Positions 17,658 to 25,407 of a stretch of 64,000 nucleotides of DNA are shown here, in pieces. The number at the start of each line of letters is the position of its first letter. Within the stretch, counting starts at the first letter, position 1. Under the pieces are notes generated by a model, which was given only the letters and a program-made list of their open reading frames with translations, was not told where the DNA came from and did no database searches. Source of the DNA: Shewanella atlantica. Its GTDB lineage: Bacteria > Pseudomonadota > Gammaproteobacteria > Enterobacterales > Shewanellaceae. The DNA lies in the NCBI RefSeq assembly GCF_003966265.1, contig NZ_RXNV01000012.1, positions 1-64,000 of the forward strand. Direction: 5' to 3'. A program made the translations under genes and the position numbers.

Positions 17658-18047
17658 TTATTCTTCGTCGATAACGGCTTGGTAGCCTTCGGCATCGAGC
17701 AAGTTGTCGATTTCGGCAACATCGCTTGGCATGACGCGGAAGAACCAACCGTCACCGAATGCATCGCTGTTGACCAGCTCTGGAGAATCTTCAAGTGCTT
17801 CGTTAATGGCAAGTACTTCACCCGAAAGTGGCGCATAGATGTCTGAGGCGGCTTTTACTGATTCCGCAACGGCACAATCTTCACCGGCACTCAAGGTATC
17901 ACCAACTTCAGGAAGCTCAACGAATACCATGTCGCCCAAAAGTTCTTGTGCGTGCTCACTGATACCCACGGTATAGCTACCGTCTTCCTCTTTACGGATC
18001 CACTCGTGAGAAGAAGCGTATTTCAATTCAGCTGGAATGTTGCTCAT
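17658..18047 (-). CDS. gcvH: Glycine cleavage system H protein
   Basis: 129 residues, the normal length. It is the lipoyl carrier shuttling the aminomethyl intermediate between P, T and L proteins. The lipoyl-lysine motif ESVKAASDIYAPLSGEV lies near residue 65, and the N-terminal YASSHEWIRKEEDGSYTVGI strand is typical. An AAGGA-type site precedes the ATG. It lies about 555 bases from gcvT, an unusually large gap for this operon, filled with repeats. Confidence 0.97.
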   Translation of the reverse strand: MSNIPAELKYASSHEWIRKEEDGSYTVGISEHAQELLGDMVFVELPEVGDTLSAGEDCAVAESVKAASDIYAPLSGEVLAINEALEDSPELVNSDAFGDGWFFRVMPSDVAEIDNLLDAEGYQAVIDEE

Positions 18048-18104
18048 TATTCTTAATCCTTATTCCGTTATCTAAATTTTTTATTAATAAGACAATATAC
18101 TGAT

Positions 18105-18570
18105 TTTTCGTTCGAATTAGCAGGTGTTTCGCTCACGTTTTTGGAGCCTGTGCACTCTTGGAGTGCATCTAAGACCGCAGGCAAACAAAAACTCACCACC
18201 ACTAACTCTATTATCTGTTTTACTAAATCATTTTCTGCGGTTAATACGCAGGAATTTCGTTCTGGTTCCAGGTGCCTGCGCGCAATTGATACGCCAGACT
18301 CTAACCACGAAAAACCATTGAACAATTATCTACTTCATTTTATTGCGCAAATACGCAGTGGTTTCTTTCAAGTTTTAGGAGCCTGCGCGCAGTTGATACT
18401 GCATCAATGAGCACAGGCGACAACACTCTTTACCACAACCAATTACGAAATAATCTGTATCACCTCAACACAAGCACTATTTTCTGCGGTTTATACGCAG
18501 GAATTTCGTTCTAATTTTAGGAGCCAGCGCGCAGTTGATACGTATCAATGAGCACTGGCGACAACAAAGT
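18105..18570. repeat. Degenerate repeat units between gcvT and gcvH
   Basis: The gap from 18048 to 18602 holds about four diverged copies of a unit with two recognisable parts. One is TTCTGCGGTT(A/T)ATACGCAGGA, a small hairpin, seen near 18235 and 18482. The other is (A/T)GGAGCC(T/A)GCGCGCAGTTGATAC followed by ATGAGCAC(A/T)GGCGACAACA, seen near 18377 and 18521, with weaker versions near 18140 and 18270. GCCTG/CAGGC and GCCAG/CTGGC pair as compensatory arms. Short ORFs across it look accidental. I see no glycine riboswitch. Confidence 0.6.
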
Positions 18571-18602
18571 AGGACGAAATAACCAGTATAAAGCCTGAAG
18601 AA

Positions 18603-19697
18603 TTAGAAGGCTTGTTTACCGTTGCGTACAAATGAGGGTGCAACGACTTTAACAGAGACACGCTTCTTACGCATTTCGACTTCGGCTGTATCACCTATGC
18701 TTCTCGGCACGCGGGCCATCGCAATAGAATAGCCTAAAGTCGGCGAGAATGTGCCGCTGGTGATGGTGCCTTGCTGCTCTGTGCCTTCACCATCGGTGAA
18801 AAATACCGACATGCCCGGACGGATAACGCCTTTGGCTTCCATGATAAGACCGACCAGCTTCTCGGTACCGGCAGCTTTAATCGCAGCCAGTGCTTCACGA
18901 CCGTTAAAGTCACGGTCCTGTGGCTCCCATGCTATGGTCCAGCCCATGTTGGCCGCTAACGGATTAACCGTTTCGTCCATATCCAGGCCATATAGATTCA
19001 TACCGGCTTCTAAGCGAAGAGTATCACGGGCACCTAGGCCACATGGCTTAACGCCGGCCTCTAAAAGACCTTGCCAAAGCGCTTCGGCTTCGGCTTCAGG
19101 TACGATGATTTCGTAACCCGTTTCGCCGGTGTAACCGGTAGTTGCAATAAACAGTGAGTCGGCTTGAACACCGAAGAATGGCTTCATCCCTTCGACGGCA
19201 GCATTTTGCGCATCGTTAAATACCGTAGCGGCTTTCGCCTTGGCGTTAGGACCTTGAACGGCGATCATGGCAAGTTCGGGACGCTCGACTATCTCAACAT
19301 CGAAACCTTTAACCTGCTCGGCAATCCAGACTAAGTCTTTTTCACGTGTAGCAGAGTTAACCACTACGCGGTAATGAGTATCGGTAAGATAATAGGTGAT
19401 TAGGTCGTCAATCACGCCAGCATTATGGTCCAGCATGCCGCCATATAGCGCCTTACCGGGAACCTTAAGCTTAGCGACATCGTTCGCTAATAATTTACGC
19501 AGGAAAGCACAGGCATCAGTGCCGGTCACATCGACAACGGTCATGTGTGACACGTCAAACATACCGGCATCTTGACGAACGGCGTGATGTTCTTCGATCT
19601 GTGAACCATAGTTAAGAGGCATATCCCAACCATGAAAGTCGACCATCTTGGCGTCAGATTCCAAGTGCTTGTTAAAGAGTACAGTTTTATTAGCCAT
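18603..19697 (-). CDS. gcvT: Aminomethyltransferase, glycine cleavage T protein
   Basis: 364 residues, the normal length. It transfers the methylene group from GcvH to tetrahydrofolate and releases ammonia. It has the N-terminal HGWDMPLNYGSQIEEHHAVRQDAGMFDVSHM block, GYTGETGYEI in the middle, and LGARDTLRLEAGMNLYG, with the C-terminal barrel GTITSGTFSPTLGYSIAMARV. It is the first gene of the gcv operon. The ATG is preceded by an AAGAAGAGA-type site. fau, further along, also belongs to folate one-carbon metabolism. Confidence 0.97.
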   Translation of the reverse strand: MANKTVLFNKHLESDAKMVDFHGWDMPLNYGSQIEEHHAVRQDAGMFDVSHMTVVDVTGTDACAFLRKLLANDVAKLKVPGKALYGGMLDHNAGVIDDLITYYLTDTHYRVVVNSATREKDLVWIAEQVKGFDVEIVERPELAMIAVQGPNAKAKAATVFNDAQNAAVEGMKPFFGVQADSLFIATTGYTGETGYEIIVPEAEAEALWQGLLEAGVKPCGLGARDTLRLEAGMNLYGLDMDETVNPLAANMGWTIAWEPQDRDFNGREALAAIKAAGTEKLVGLIMEAKGVIRPGMSVFFTDGEGTEQQGTITSGTFSPTLGYSIAMARVPRSIGDTAEVEMRKKRVSVKVVAPSFVRNGKQAF

Positions 19698-20030
19698 TAT
19701 TATCTCTTCTTTGTGGCCCTTTTCGGGTCTTTGCCTGGCGTAGGGAACTCACTGCCAGGATGTGATTGCAAAGATAAAACTTACATACATTGCATTAAGT
19801 AGAGATGCATATATAACCAGCATCACTTTAAAGCAAGGTATCAAAATGCGGCGAAATTATACCTTGCGTCACAGTTTTGTATACAAGAGAATTTTCTAAT
19901 CCGAACGATTCAGTCATTACTTTTTCTCATGTTAAACATGTAGTTTTTTTACATGCACAGAGATGCTTTCAAATAAAGCCATAACAACTTACTGAAAAAA
20001 TTGGATTATTAATCCTGCTCAACAAAACTG
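19698..20030. other. gcvT upstream region
   Basis: This 333-base gap between gcvT and ubiI (both minus strand) contains the likely gcv promoter. It also has a short hairpin CCTGGCAGTGAGTTCCCTACGCCAGG at about 19734-19759 on the minus strand, and a CATGTTAAACATG palindrome at 19928-19940. None of the conserved glycine-riboswitch core was found. Confidence 0.5.
19856..19861 (-). promoter_or_regulatory. Candidate -10 box of the gcv promoter
   Basis: TATAAT on the minus strand, about 160 bases upstream of gcvT. The matching -35 is weak (TTGTAT with a 19-base spacer). Confidence 0.45.
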
Positions 20031-21245
20031 CTATTCTGCTTTGCAGAGTTTGGGCAGGCTATTTTTATTACCCATCGCCTGTTGCATAAACAGTGTTTTC
20101 ACAGGAGAAATATTATCGACCAAATTCAAACCGAAATCCCGCAGGGCTTTCTTCACCGGATTGCTACCCTCGAAGAGGCGTTTAAAGCCTTCCATCGCCG
20201 CGATCATCTCCAGAGCGTCGGCCTTTCTCCAACGCTCTAACGCGCGCAAGTTACTATAGTCGCCGATATCTTTACCATCGAGTTTCAGCTCGCCGATAGT
20301 CTGAATAATAGCGGCCGCATCCAGGAAGCCTAAGTTGACCCCCTGCCCTGCCAGCGGGTGTATGGTGTGCGCCGCATCACCGGCCAACAACAGACGGTGA
20401 CGGGCAAAGTGACGGGCATAACGCATTCTCAGCGGGAACGCCTGAGGCTCGCCCTCTAAGTGGCACATCCCCATGCGACCATCGAATTCGGCCGTTAATT
20501 TATGCTCGAACTCCAGCTTGTCGGCATCGAGCAAGGTCTTAGCCTTTGCAGGTGGCACCGACCAGACGATAGAGCAGAGGTTGGATTCATACAGAGGCAG
20601 GAAGGCTAATGGTCCTTCATCCAGGAAAACCTGTCTTGCGGTGTCTAAGTGTGGGATCTCGGTGCGTATGCTGGCAACGATGGCATGATGGCCATAATCC
20701 CAGAACGTCATCGGAATTTTACACTGCTCACGCACCCAGGAGTTGGCGCCGTCTGCGCCTATCACCAATGCGGCGCTGAGGTTGTCACCGTTATCCAGGG
20801 TTAACCAGGCTTCACGTTCACCGAAGGCAATTTTATCCAGACGGTGATTCTCGAGATGGGTGATCTCGTCAAACTCGGCCGCTCTCTTCGCCAGGGCAAA
20901 ACTGATGTTGTCATTTTCTATGATGCTGCCAAGGTGCTGCTCGCTGAGCGAGTGGGCATCGAAACCAATTTTCCCCAAGCTATCCTTATCCCACACCTCC
21001 ATCTTTTGATAGGGGCTGAGACGGTCGTTGTCCAGATAACTCCAGGCTCCCAGATTTTGCAGTAATCGTTGGCTGGCCTTGTTGATTGCACTCACCCTGA
21101 GCCTGGGCTCACCAGAGACGGCATGAGTTTCACCGGCATCGATAACCACGACCCGTAACTCTTCCATTGCCAGACCGATAGCGGTAGCCAGCCCGACCAT
21201 TCCTCCGCCGATTATGGCGACATCATAGGTTTGTGAACTCAACAT
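20031..21245 (-). CDS. ubiI: 2-octaprenylphenol C5 hydroxylase (ubiquinone synthesis)
   Basis: 404-residue FAD monooxygenase of the UbiH/UbiF/VisC family, adding the first ring hydroxyl in aerobic ubiquinone synthesis. It has the N-terminal dinucleotide fold IIGGGMVGLATAIGLA, the DG motif VIGADGANSWVREQ (about residue 160) and the FAD-binding GDAAHTIHPLAGQGVNLGFLDA (about 285). The assignment to UbiI rather than UbiH/UbiF rests on the gene order next to gcvT, as in E. coli (visC), and on its full-length similarity. It runs in the same direction as ubiH, 99 bases away. Confidence 0.9.
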   Translation of the reverse strand: MLSSQTYDVAIIGGGMVGLATAIGLAMEELRVVVIDAGETHAVSGEPRLRVSAINKASQRLLQNLGAWSYLDNDRLSPYQKMEVWDKDSLGKIGFDAHSLSEQHLGSIIENDNISFALAKRAAEFDEITHLENHRLDKIAFGEREAWLTLDNGDNLSAALVIGADGANSWVREQCKIPMTFWDYGHHAIVASIRTEIPHLDTARQVFLDEGPLAFLPLYESNLCSIVWSVPPAKAKTLLDADKLEFEHKLTAEFDGRMGMCHLEGEPQAFPLRMRYARHFARHRLLLAGDAAHTIHPLAGQGVNLGFLDAAAIIQTIGELKLDGKDIGDYSNLRALERWRKADALEMIAAMEGFKRLFEGSNPVKKALRDFGLNLVDNISPVKTLFMQQAMGNKNSLPKLCKAE

Positions 21246-21344
21246 TTAACCTTCCTTAAAAGTAAACACTTATGATTCTGCAAAACTTGTGTTCAAGCGC
21301 TGCTTCGAGCGAATTTTCAAGCCAGGCCTTTAAACCCGGCTAAC

Positions 21345-22592
21345 TTATGATCTCCAGCCCATGGCACTGCGCGCGATAGGCGTCTTCAGTGGCGGCAGCC
21401 AGGAGAGTAATCTCAGTGCCAGGCTCCGCCCCGCAACCAGTGGCCAGTAGTCGTTAGAGAACCCCCGCACCAGAAACTCAATATTTGTCATGGTTTCGCT
21501 TCGATCCGCTTCCCGGCTTTGCAGGTATTGATGGATCACTTGAGCGCTGCCAAGATCCAGCTCATCAACAGCTTCACTCTCTATGGTCTGCTTTAGCACT
21601 TCGAGCAGGCTAACCAGATCTCTCAGCCCTAAGTTAAACCCCTGACCGGCGATGGGGTGCAGTGTCTGCGCCGCATTACCGATAAAGACGGTGCGATGGT
21701 AGATGGGTCTTGGCATGTGCGAGAGCAACAAGGGATATGAGTGACGTTCGCCAACCCCGGTAAATTGACCGGCGCGATAGCCAAATGCCTGCTGCAGCTC
21801 GGCTAAGAATTCGGCCTCAGGCACAGACATTAAACGCTCGGCCTCATCGGGCCTCAATGCCCACACCAGAGATACTCTGTTAGCCCCTTTGGACTTAGAC
21901 ATTGGCAGAATAGCCAGAGGACCAGAATCAGTGAAACGTTCGAACGCCCAGTTTTCATGCGGGGTGTCAGTTTCTACATTCGCAATGACGGCAACCTGAT
22001 CGAAATCGACTTGTTCCAGAGGCTGCTTAAATGCCTGCCTGACTTTGGAATTAACCCCATCGGCAGCAACCAGCAGTGATGCACTAAGCTGGGTACCATC
22101 GTCCAGAGTCAGTAACTGAGCATTGGCCTGCGCCTCAACCGAAGCAAGCTTAGCCGGACAATAAAGCTCGATGTCGGTGTCGGCGATCTGCTTAAACAGC
22201 ACCTGCCCCACCCGCTCGAGTTCAACCACCTGCCCCAGATACTTCAGATAGAAGTCATCGGCATTGAGTTCTGTCATGCCAAAGTGACCACGGTCTGAAA
22301 TATGAATGTTCTCTATCGGAGTACCCAGATGGGCTAGCTTTGGCCAGATACCGAGTCGATTCAGCTCGAAGATAGAGCCATGGGCGACGGCAATGGAGCG
22401 CGCATCGAAACCAGGATGATTGTCATCGGGGCGATGAGCCTCGATAAGGGCAATCTTGAGTGGTCTTTGAAGGTCTTTAGCCAATTTCCTTAACCCTAAG
22501 GCCAAGGTGGCCCCGGCCATCGCGCCGCCAACAATGGCGACATCGACAACTTTAATCGTTTGGCTGGGATCTTGTTCAGTTTGAGCTTTCAT
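21345..22592 (-). CDS. ubiH: 2-octaprenyl-6-methoxyphenol hydroxylase (ubiquinone synthesis)
   Basis: 415-residue paralogue of UbiI. Features are VDVAIVGGAMAGATLALGL at the N-terminus, PGFDARSIAVAHGSIFELNRLGIW (the DAR motif typical of UbiH), VAADGVNSKVRQA, and GNAAQTLHPIAGQGFNLGLRDL, where the usual GDAAH is GNAAQ as in other UbiH proteins. It probably acts at the inner membrane in the Ubi complex. The ATG at 22592 gives a slightly longer polar N-terminus than average. Confidence 0.92.
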   Translation of the reverse strand: MKAQTEQDPSQTIKVVDVAIVGGAMAGATLALGLRKLAKDLQRPLKIALIEAHRPDDNHPGFDARSIAVAHGSIFELNRLGIWPKLAHLGTPIENIHISDRGHFGMTELNADDFYLKYLGQVVELERVGQVLFKQIADTDIELYCPAKLASVEAQANAQLLTLDDGTQLSASLLVAADGVNSKVRQAFKQPLEQVDFDQVAVIANVETDTPHENWAFERFTDSGPLAILPMSKSKGANRVSLVWALRPDEAERLMSVPEAEFLAELQQAFGYRAGQFTGVGERHSYPLLLSHMPRPIYHRTVFIGNAAQTLHPIAGQGFNLGLRDLVSLLEVLKQTIESEAVDELDLGSAQVIHQYLQSREADRSETMTNIEFLVRGFSNDYWPLVAGRSLALRLLSWLPPLKTPIARSAMGWRS

Positions 22593-22726
22593 TCAGGTTC
22601 TCTACTACACCAAAGCTTCTTATCCGGTAAAGCGTCTGAGTCAACGCTTTGCCGAAACTCGATAAGAGATAATTTTTTGTGTGTCTTGCGACTATTTATG
22701 TAACGTCTCTGTGCTGCTGACCGAGA

Positions 22727-23293
22727 TTAGTGGATCACACTCGCTTCTTGCTCAGAGGGCTCAGGGCCAAACTCTGAGTAGCAGAGCAAGGCTGCCATCT
22801 TAGAAAACTCCATCAGTTCCATGTACGCAGACTCGGACTCATCGTCATCTGCAACATCGAATTCCACCAAGGCGATTTCGGCAAGGTCTTTAATGACCTC
22901 CTGTACATCCGCCGATGCCTTGTTCAGCTTGGGCTGAACCATGGCGATACCGGTCAGGAAGCTTTGCACCCATAACGAGAGCGCCTCGACGCGTTTGGCC
23001 AAGGGCTCCTCCTCTTCGGGAAGCATAGGCGTAAATCCAAAATCGGCATCCGACAATCTTGTCAGGGTATCCTGATAGAGCTCATCGATTAATTGTTGTA
23101 GTGCATCCGGCAGCGGCTGGCCATCATTCATCAGCTCCAGAAATGCACTATTCCATGCCTTTTTTGATTGTTCAACACCGCCACAAATCAAGCCTACAAG
23201 CGCGCCATGTACTTCACCAGGCTGCTGACCGATTTCTGCCGCGTCGAGTGCAGCCATTAAGTTATCTATACGTAAAGAGGGAGGGGTAGCCAT
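22727..23293 (-). CDS. ygfB: UPF0149 / YgfB family protein
   Basis: YgfB/YecA-type family (PF03695). 188 residues from ATG 23293; the frame also allows a TTG at 23311, less likely. It has GEVHGALVGLICGGV near the N-terminus, LPEEEEPLAKRVEALSLWVQSFLTGIAM in the middle, and DLAEIALVEFDVADDDESESAYMELMEFSKMAALL at the end, all typical. It is an all-helical acidic cytosolic protein. It sits divergent from zapA, as in E. coli. The pepP gene that usually follows ygfB is absent. Confidence 0.92.
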   Translation of the reverse strand: MATPPSLRIDNLMAALDAAEIGQQPGEVHGALVGLICGGVEQSKKAWNSAFLELMNDGQPLPDALQQLIDELYQDTLTRLSDADFGFTPMLPEEEEPLAKRVEALSLWVQSFLTGIAMVQPKLNKASADVQEVIKDLAEIALVEFDVADDDESESAYMELMEFSKMAALLCYSEFGPEPSEQEASVIH

Positions 23294-23414
23294 AACTGTG
23301 TCCGAAAGCAAAATATACTGGTATACATGCTAGCAGAAGTGACACGTTCGACCAAGAAAAGCGATGCACAACACCGACATCTGAGCACTTAGGCATACAA
23401 AGGAGTCATAAGTA

Positions 23415-23536
23415 GTAAGTTCAAGACAGAGCAGAGAAAGTTTTAAGTTGTAAGTTCAAGACAGAGCAGAGAAAGCTTTAAGCTGTAAGTTCAAGACAGA
23501 GCAGAGAAAGTTTTAAGCTGTAAGTAGAAGACAAAG
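23415..23536. repeat. 35-base tandem repeat, about 3.5 copies
   Basis: Units start at 23415, 23450 and 23485 with GTAAGTTCAAGACAGAGCAG and end in AAG(T/C)TTTAAG(T/C)T. A partial fourth follows at 23520. Adjacent copies differ by one or two bases. A related motif recurs at 36731-36810. It lies between ygfB and zapA. Confidence 0.85.
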
Positions 23537-23601
23537 CTATCAAGGCGACGAGCTAAAGCTTTTATTCTGTGACTCGTGACTCGTAGCTCGCCCCCTAAAC
23601 A

Positions 23602-23625
23602 TTCGCGGCTAAAGCCGCTCCTACA
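23602..23625. repeat. REP-like palindrome, copy 2
   Basis: Perfect match to the TTCGCGGCTAAAGCCGCTCC + TACA consensus. It is preceded by a short GACTCGTAGCTCG motif of the type that accompanies many copies. Confidence 0.85.
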
Positions 23626-23773
23626 AAGGGAGCTGGGTATTATTCACCCTGCTTTAGGTTATCTAAACAACATTTAATCTAATATGAGGCATCTTAGCGC
23701 TTCCTCATGTTGCACTTTGCCATACAGACCGATATAGTCCGCTCAAGAGCCAGAAGAAAGGACCCTTTGCGTC

Positions 23774-24082
23774 ATGAGTAGCCACGCTATTGAAATTAGC
23801 TTACTAGGCCGTACATACTCCATCGCTTGCCCGCAAGGACAAGAGGAAGCATTACAGCACGTGGCACAAAACCTCGAACAACAGTTGAGTTCACTGAAAA
23901 CCAAAACCAACAATTTGAGTCGCGAAGAAATTGCTATTATGGCAGCCCTAAATATCGGTTATGAGTTGTTGGAAGAACAACAGAAGAATCAAGATTATAT
24001 ACAGCAGATGGATGATAAAATCGGTTTGCTTCAATCAACTTTAGAGAACGCACTCGTTGAGCGTTCGACAAAAGACGATTAA
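23774..24082 (+). CDS. zapA: Cell division protein ZapA
   Basis: 102 residues (PF05164). It binds FtsZ filaments and stabilises the Z ring. The N-terminal domain reads IEISLLGRTYSIACPQGQEEALQHVAQNLEQQLSSLK and is followed by a long coiled coil (about residues 45-95) for dimer and tetramer formation. It lies divergent from ygfB and just upstream of the 6S RNA gene, the conserved gammaproteobacterial order. Start context GGACCC is weak, but the ATG is the only sensible start. Confidence 0.95.
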   Translation: MSSHAIEISLLGRTYSIACPQGQEEALQHVAQNLEQQLSSLKTKTNNLSREEIAIMAALNIGYELLEEQQKNQDYIQQMDDKIGLLQSTLENALVERSTKDD

Positions 24083-24220
24083 ACTATACTTATAGACGTA
24101 AGTTAGAGACTAGAGTTTTAGTTTCTAGTTAGAGAAAGTAGTTAAAGAAAAGATTTCAATCAGTGTTCGACTTTTGTGTTATCCCCTGTACGGGCATAAC
24201 GACTCATTAAGCTCAGATTA

Positions 24221-24270
24221 AGCTAAAGTAAGCTAAAGTAAGCTAAAGTAAGCTAAAGTAAGCTAAAGTA
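24221..24270. repeat. 10-base tandem repeat upstream of 6S RNA
   Basis: Five perfect copies of AGCTAAAGTA, then AGCTTAGAAG. It ends about 27 bases before the predicted 6S RNA 5' end, where the promoter should be, so copy number could change promoter spacing or upstream-element strength. Confidence 0.9.
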
Positions 24271-24296
24271 AGCTTAGAAGATGAACCTGATAACCA

Positions 24297-24485
24297 GTTT
24301 TGCTCCCTGGTATACGCGTCAGTCGGCAATGTCCCTGTGCCGATATTTACAAACCCAGGGTGAATGCTTTATTGACATTGTGCAAGCTCGGCTCGTATCG
24401 AGAAGCCTTAGGATATAATCATTTACCCGCCTTGAACCTACGGTTCAAGGGCTTACGCCGGCAACGGTATTTTGGGGAGCATTCC
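24297..24485 (+). ncRNA. ssrS: 6S RNA
   Basis: About 189 bases, directly downstream of zapA. 6S RNA mimics an open promoter and binds the sigma-70 RNA polymerase holoenzyme. The terminal stem pairs TGCTCCC (24301-24307) with GGGGAGCA (about 24474-24481). The 3' part has the conserved CCGCCTTGAACC...GGTTCAAGGGCTTACGCCGGC arm, and AAGCCTTAGG resembles the E. coli sequence between the halves. The exact ends are inferred by analogy with E. coli. A terminator follows at 24511. Confidence 0.88.
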
Positions 24486-24510
24486 AAATTCAACTTAGGT
24501 TGAAGCAACC

Positions 24511-24540
24511 AAGCCATCATCTAATTGTGATGGCTTTTTT
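24511..24540 (+). terminator. Terminator after 6S RNA
   Basis: AAGCCATCA and TGATGGCTT form the stem, followed by TTTT. The same module recurs, with changed stems, after each 6S-tail copy. Confidence 0.85.
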
Positions 24541-24570
24541 GTATCTCAAATTTTGACTTATCAACAAGTC

Positions 24571-24693
24571 ACCCGCCTTGATCCTGTAACCCTCCCCTAA
24601 AAAAGTCTATGGTTCAATGACCTACCCTAGCAAGGGTATTTAGGGAGCATTCCAAATAAGAAAGTCACTGTTAATTACAGCAGTGGCTTTTTT
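24571..24693 (+). repeat. Degenerate 6S RNA 3'-end copy 1 with terminator
   Basis: Begins ACCCGCCTTG like the 6S 3' half, keeps TATGGTTCAA and ends AGGGAGCATTCC (24642-24653). Its own hairpin and T-run follow (24662-24693, AAAGTCACTG/CAGTGGCTTT, with the stem changed on both sides). The 5' half of 6S RNA is missing. Confidence 0.7.
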
Positions 24694-24728
24694 ACGTCTA
24701 AAATTTGTGGGATTAAAACGAACAATAT

Positions 24729-24847
24729 ACCCGCCTTGAAACATCTATGGTTCAAGGAGCTACTCCAGCAACGGTATTTTGGGGAGCATTCCAAATTCAA
24801 CTTAGGTTGAAGCAACCAAGCCATCACTGACAAGTGATGGCTTTTTT
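24729..24847 (+). repeat. 6S RNA 3'-end copy 2 with terminator
   Basis: ACCCGCCTTGAA, then TATGGTTCAAGG, GCAACGGTATTTTGGGGAGC and ATTCC. It is closest to the real 6S tail, including the following AAATTCAACTTAGGTTGAAG segment. Terminator hairpin AAGCCATCACT/AGTGATGGCTT plus T-run at 24818-24847. Confidence 0.8.
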
Positions 24848-24882
24848 GTATCTGAATTTTGTTGGATTTGAACTCACAATAT

Positions 24883-25069
24883 ACCCGTCTTGCCCTTGTA
24901 ACCCTCTGCTTTCAAAAAGAGTCAATAGTTCAAGGGCACTCTTTATAACAGAGAGTGGCGGCAAGGGGATTCTGGGGAGCAATTCAACAAAAGAAGTCGC
25001 GAGAATTTAAGTTTCGAGTCGCGAGTTCCGGAAGCAGACAAGCCATCACTGAGAAGTGGTGGCTTTTTT
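24883..25069 (+). repeat. 6S RNA 3'-end copy 3 with terminator (left flank of the insert)
   Basis: ACCCGTCTTG ... AGTTCAAGGGCACTC ... GGGGAGCAATTC (24883-24985), then a spacer with CGAGTCGCGAG and a terminator AGCCATCACT/AGTGGTGGCT plus T-run (25041-25069). About 150 bases here and just upstream match the copy at 31345-31490 nearly exactly. The pair is a direct repeat flanking the three-gene cluster. Confidence 0.8.
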
Positions 25070-25407
25070 GTATCCTGAATTTTTGAAGCGCTACGGTTTT
25101 TAAGATATGCAAACAGCGACGGAATAGATTCACCTCTGCAGCGCTCGTAGCTTATAGCTCGTGTCTCGTAACTTATATTCATTAAACTCTCGCGACTAAA
25201 GCCGCTCCTAAATTGATAATCGCAATCAGAAACTGTCTGCACATGTTATGTTTCATGTCACAATACGTAACATTACCCACTTATCGACGAATCACCTACA
25301 CCAGTAAAATCAACACCTTACAAGTCAGCAATAATTATTCGGTATTGTTTCCATCTATACTTTCGAGTATAAAGTGATAATTATTAATGACTTGTAATTT
25401 AGGGACT
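25070..25407. other. Intergenic region before the GDPD-like gene
   Basis: Holds a REP variant near 25190, short CGTAGCTTATAGCTCGT repeats, and AT-rich DNA from about 25300 that probably contains the promoter of the three-gene cluster. No gene seen. Confidence 0.5.
25190..25210. repeat. REP-like palindrome, copy 3 (variant)
   Basis: TCGCGACTAAAGCCGCTCCT + A, one change in the stem relative to the consensus. Confidence 0.65.

Noticed and set aside
18068..18410. Short ORFs in the gcvT-gcvH gap on both strands
   Set aside because: They are produced by the repeat units and have no start signals.
19698..20030. Glycine riboswitch upstream of gcvT
   Set aside because: The conserved core of the glycine aptamer is not visible on the minus strand; only a short CCTGGC hairpin is present.
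24300..24503. 67-residue ORF
   Set aside because: It coincides with the 6S RNA gene, whose structure explains the sequence.
24943..25242. 99-residue minus-strand ORF
   Set aside because: It crosses a 6S-tail copy, a terminator and a REP variant, so it is accidental.
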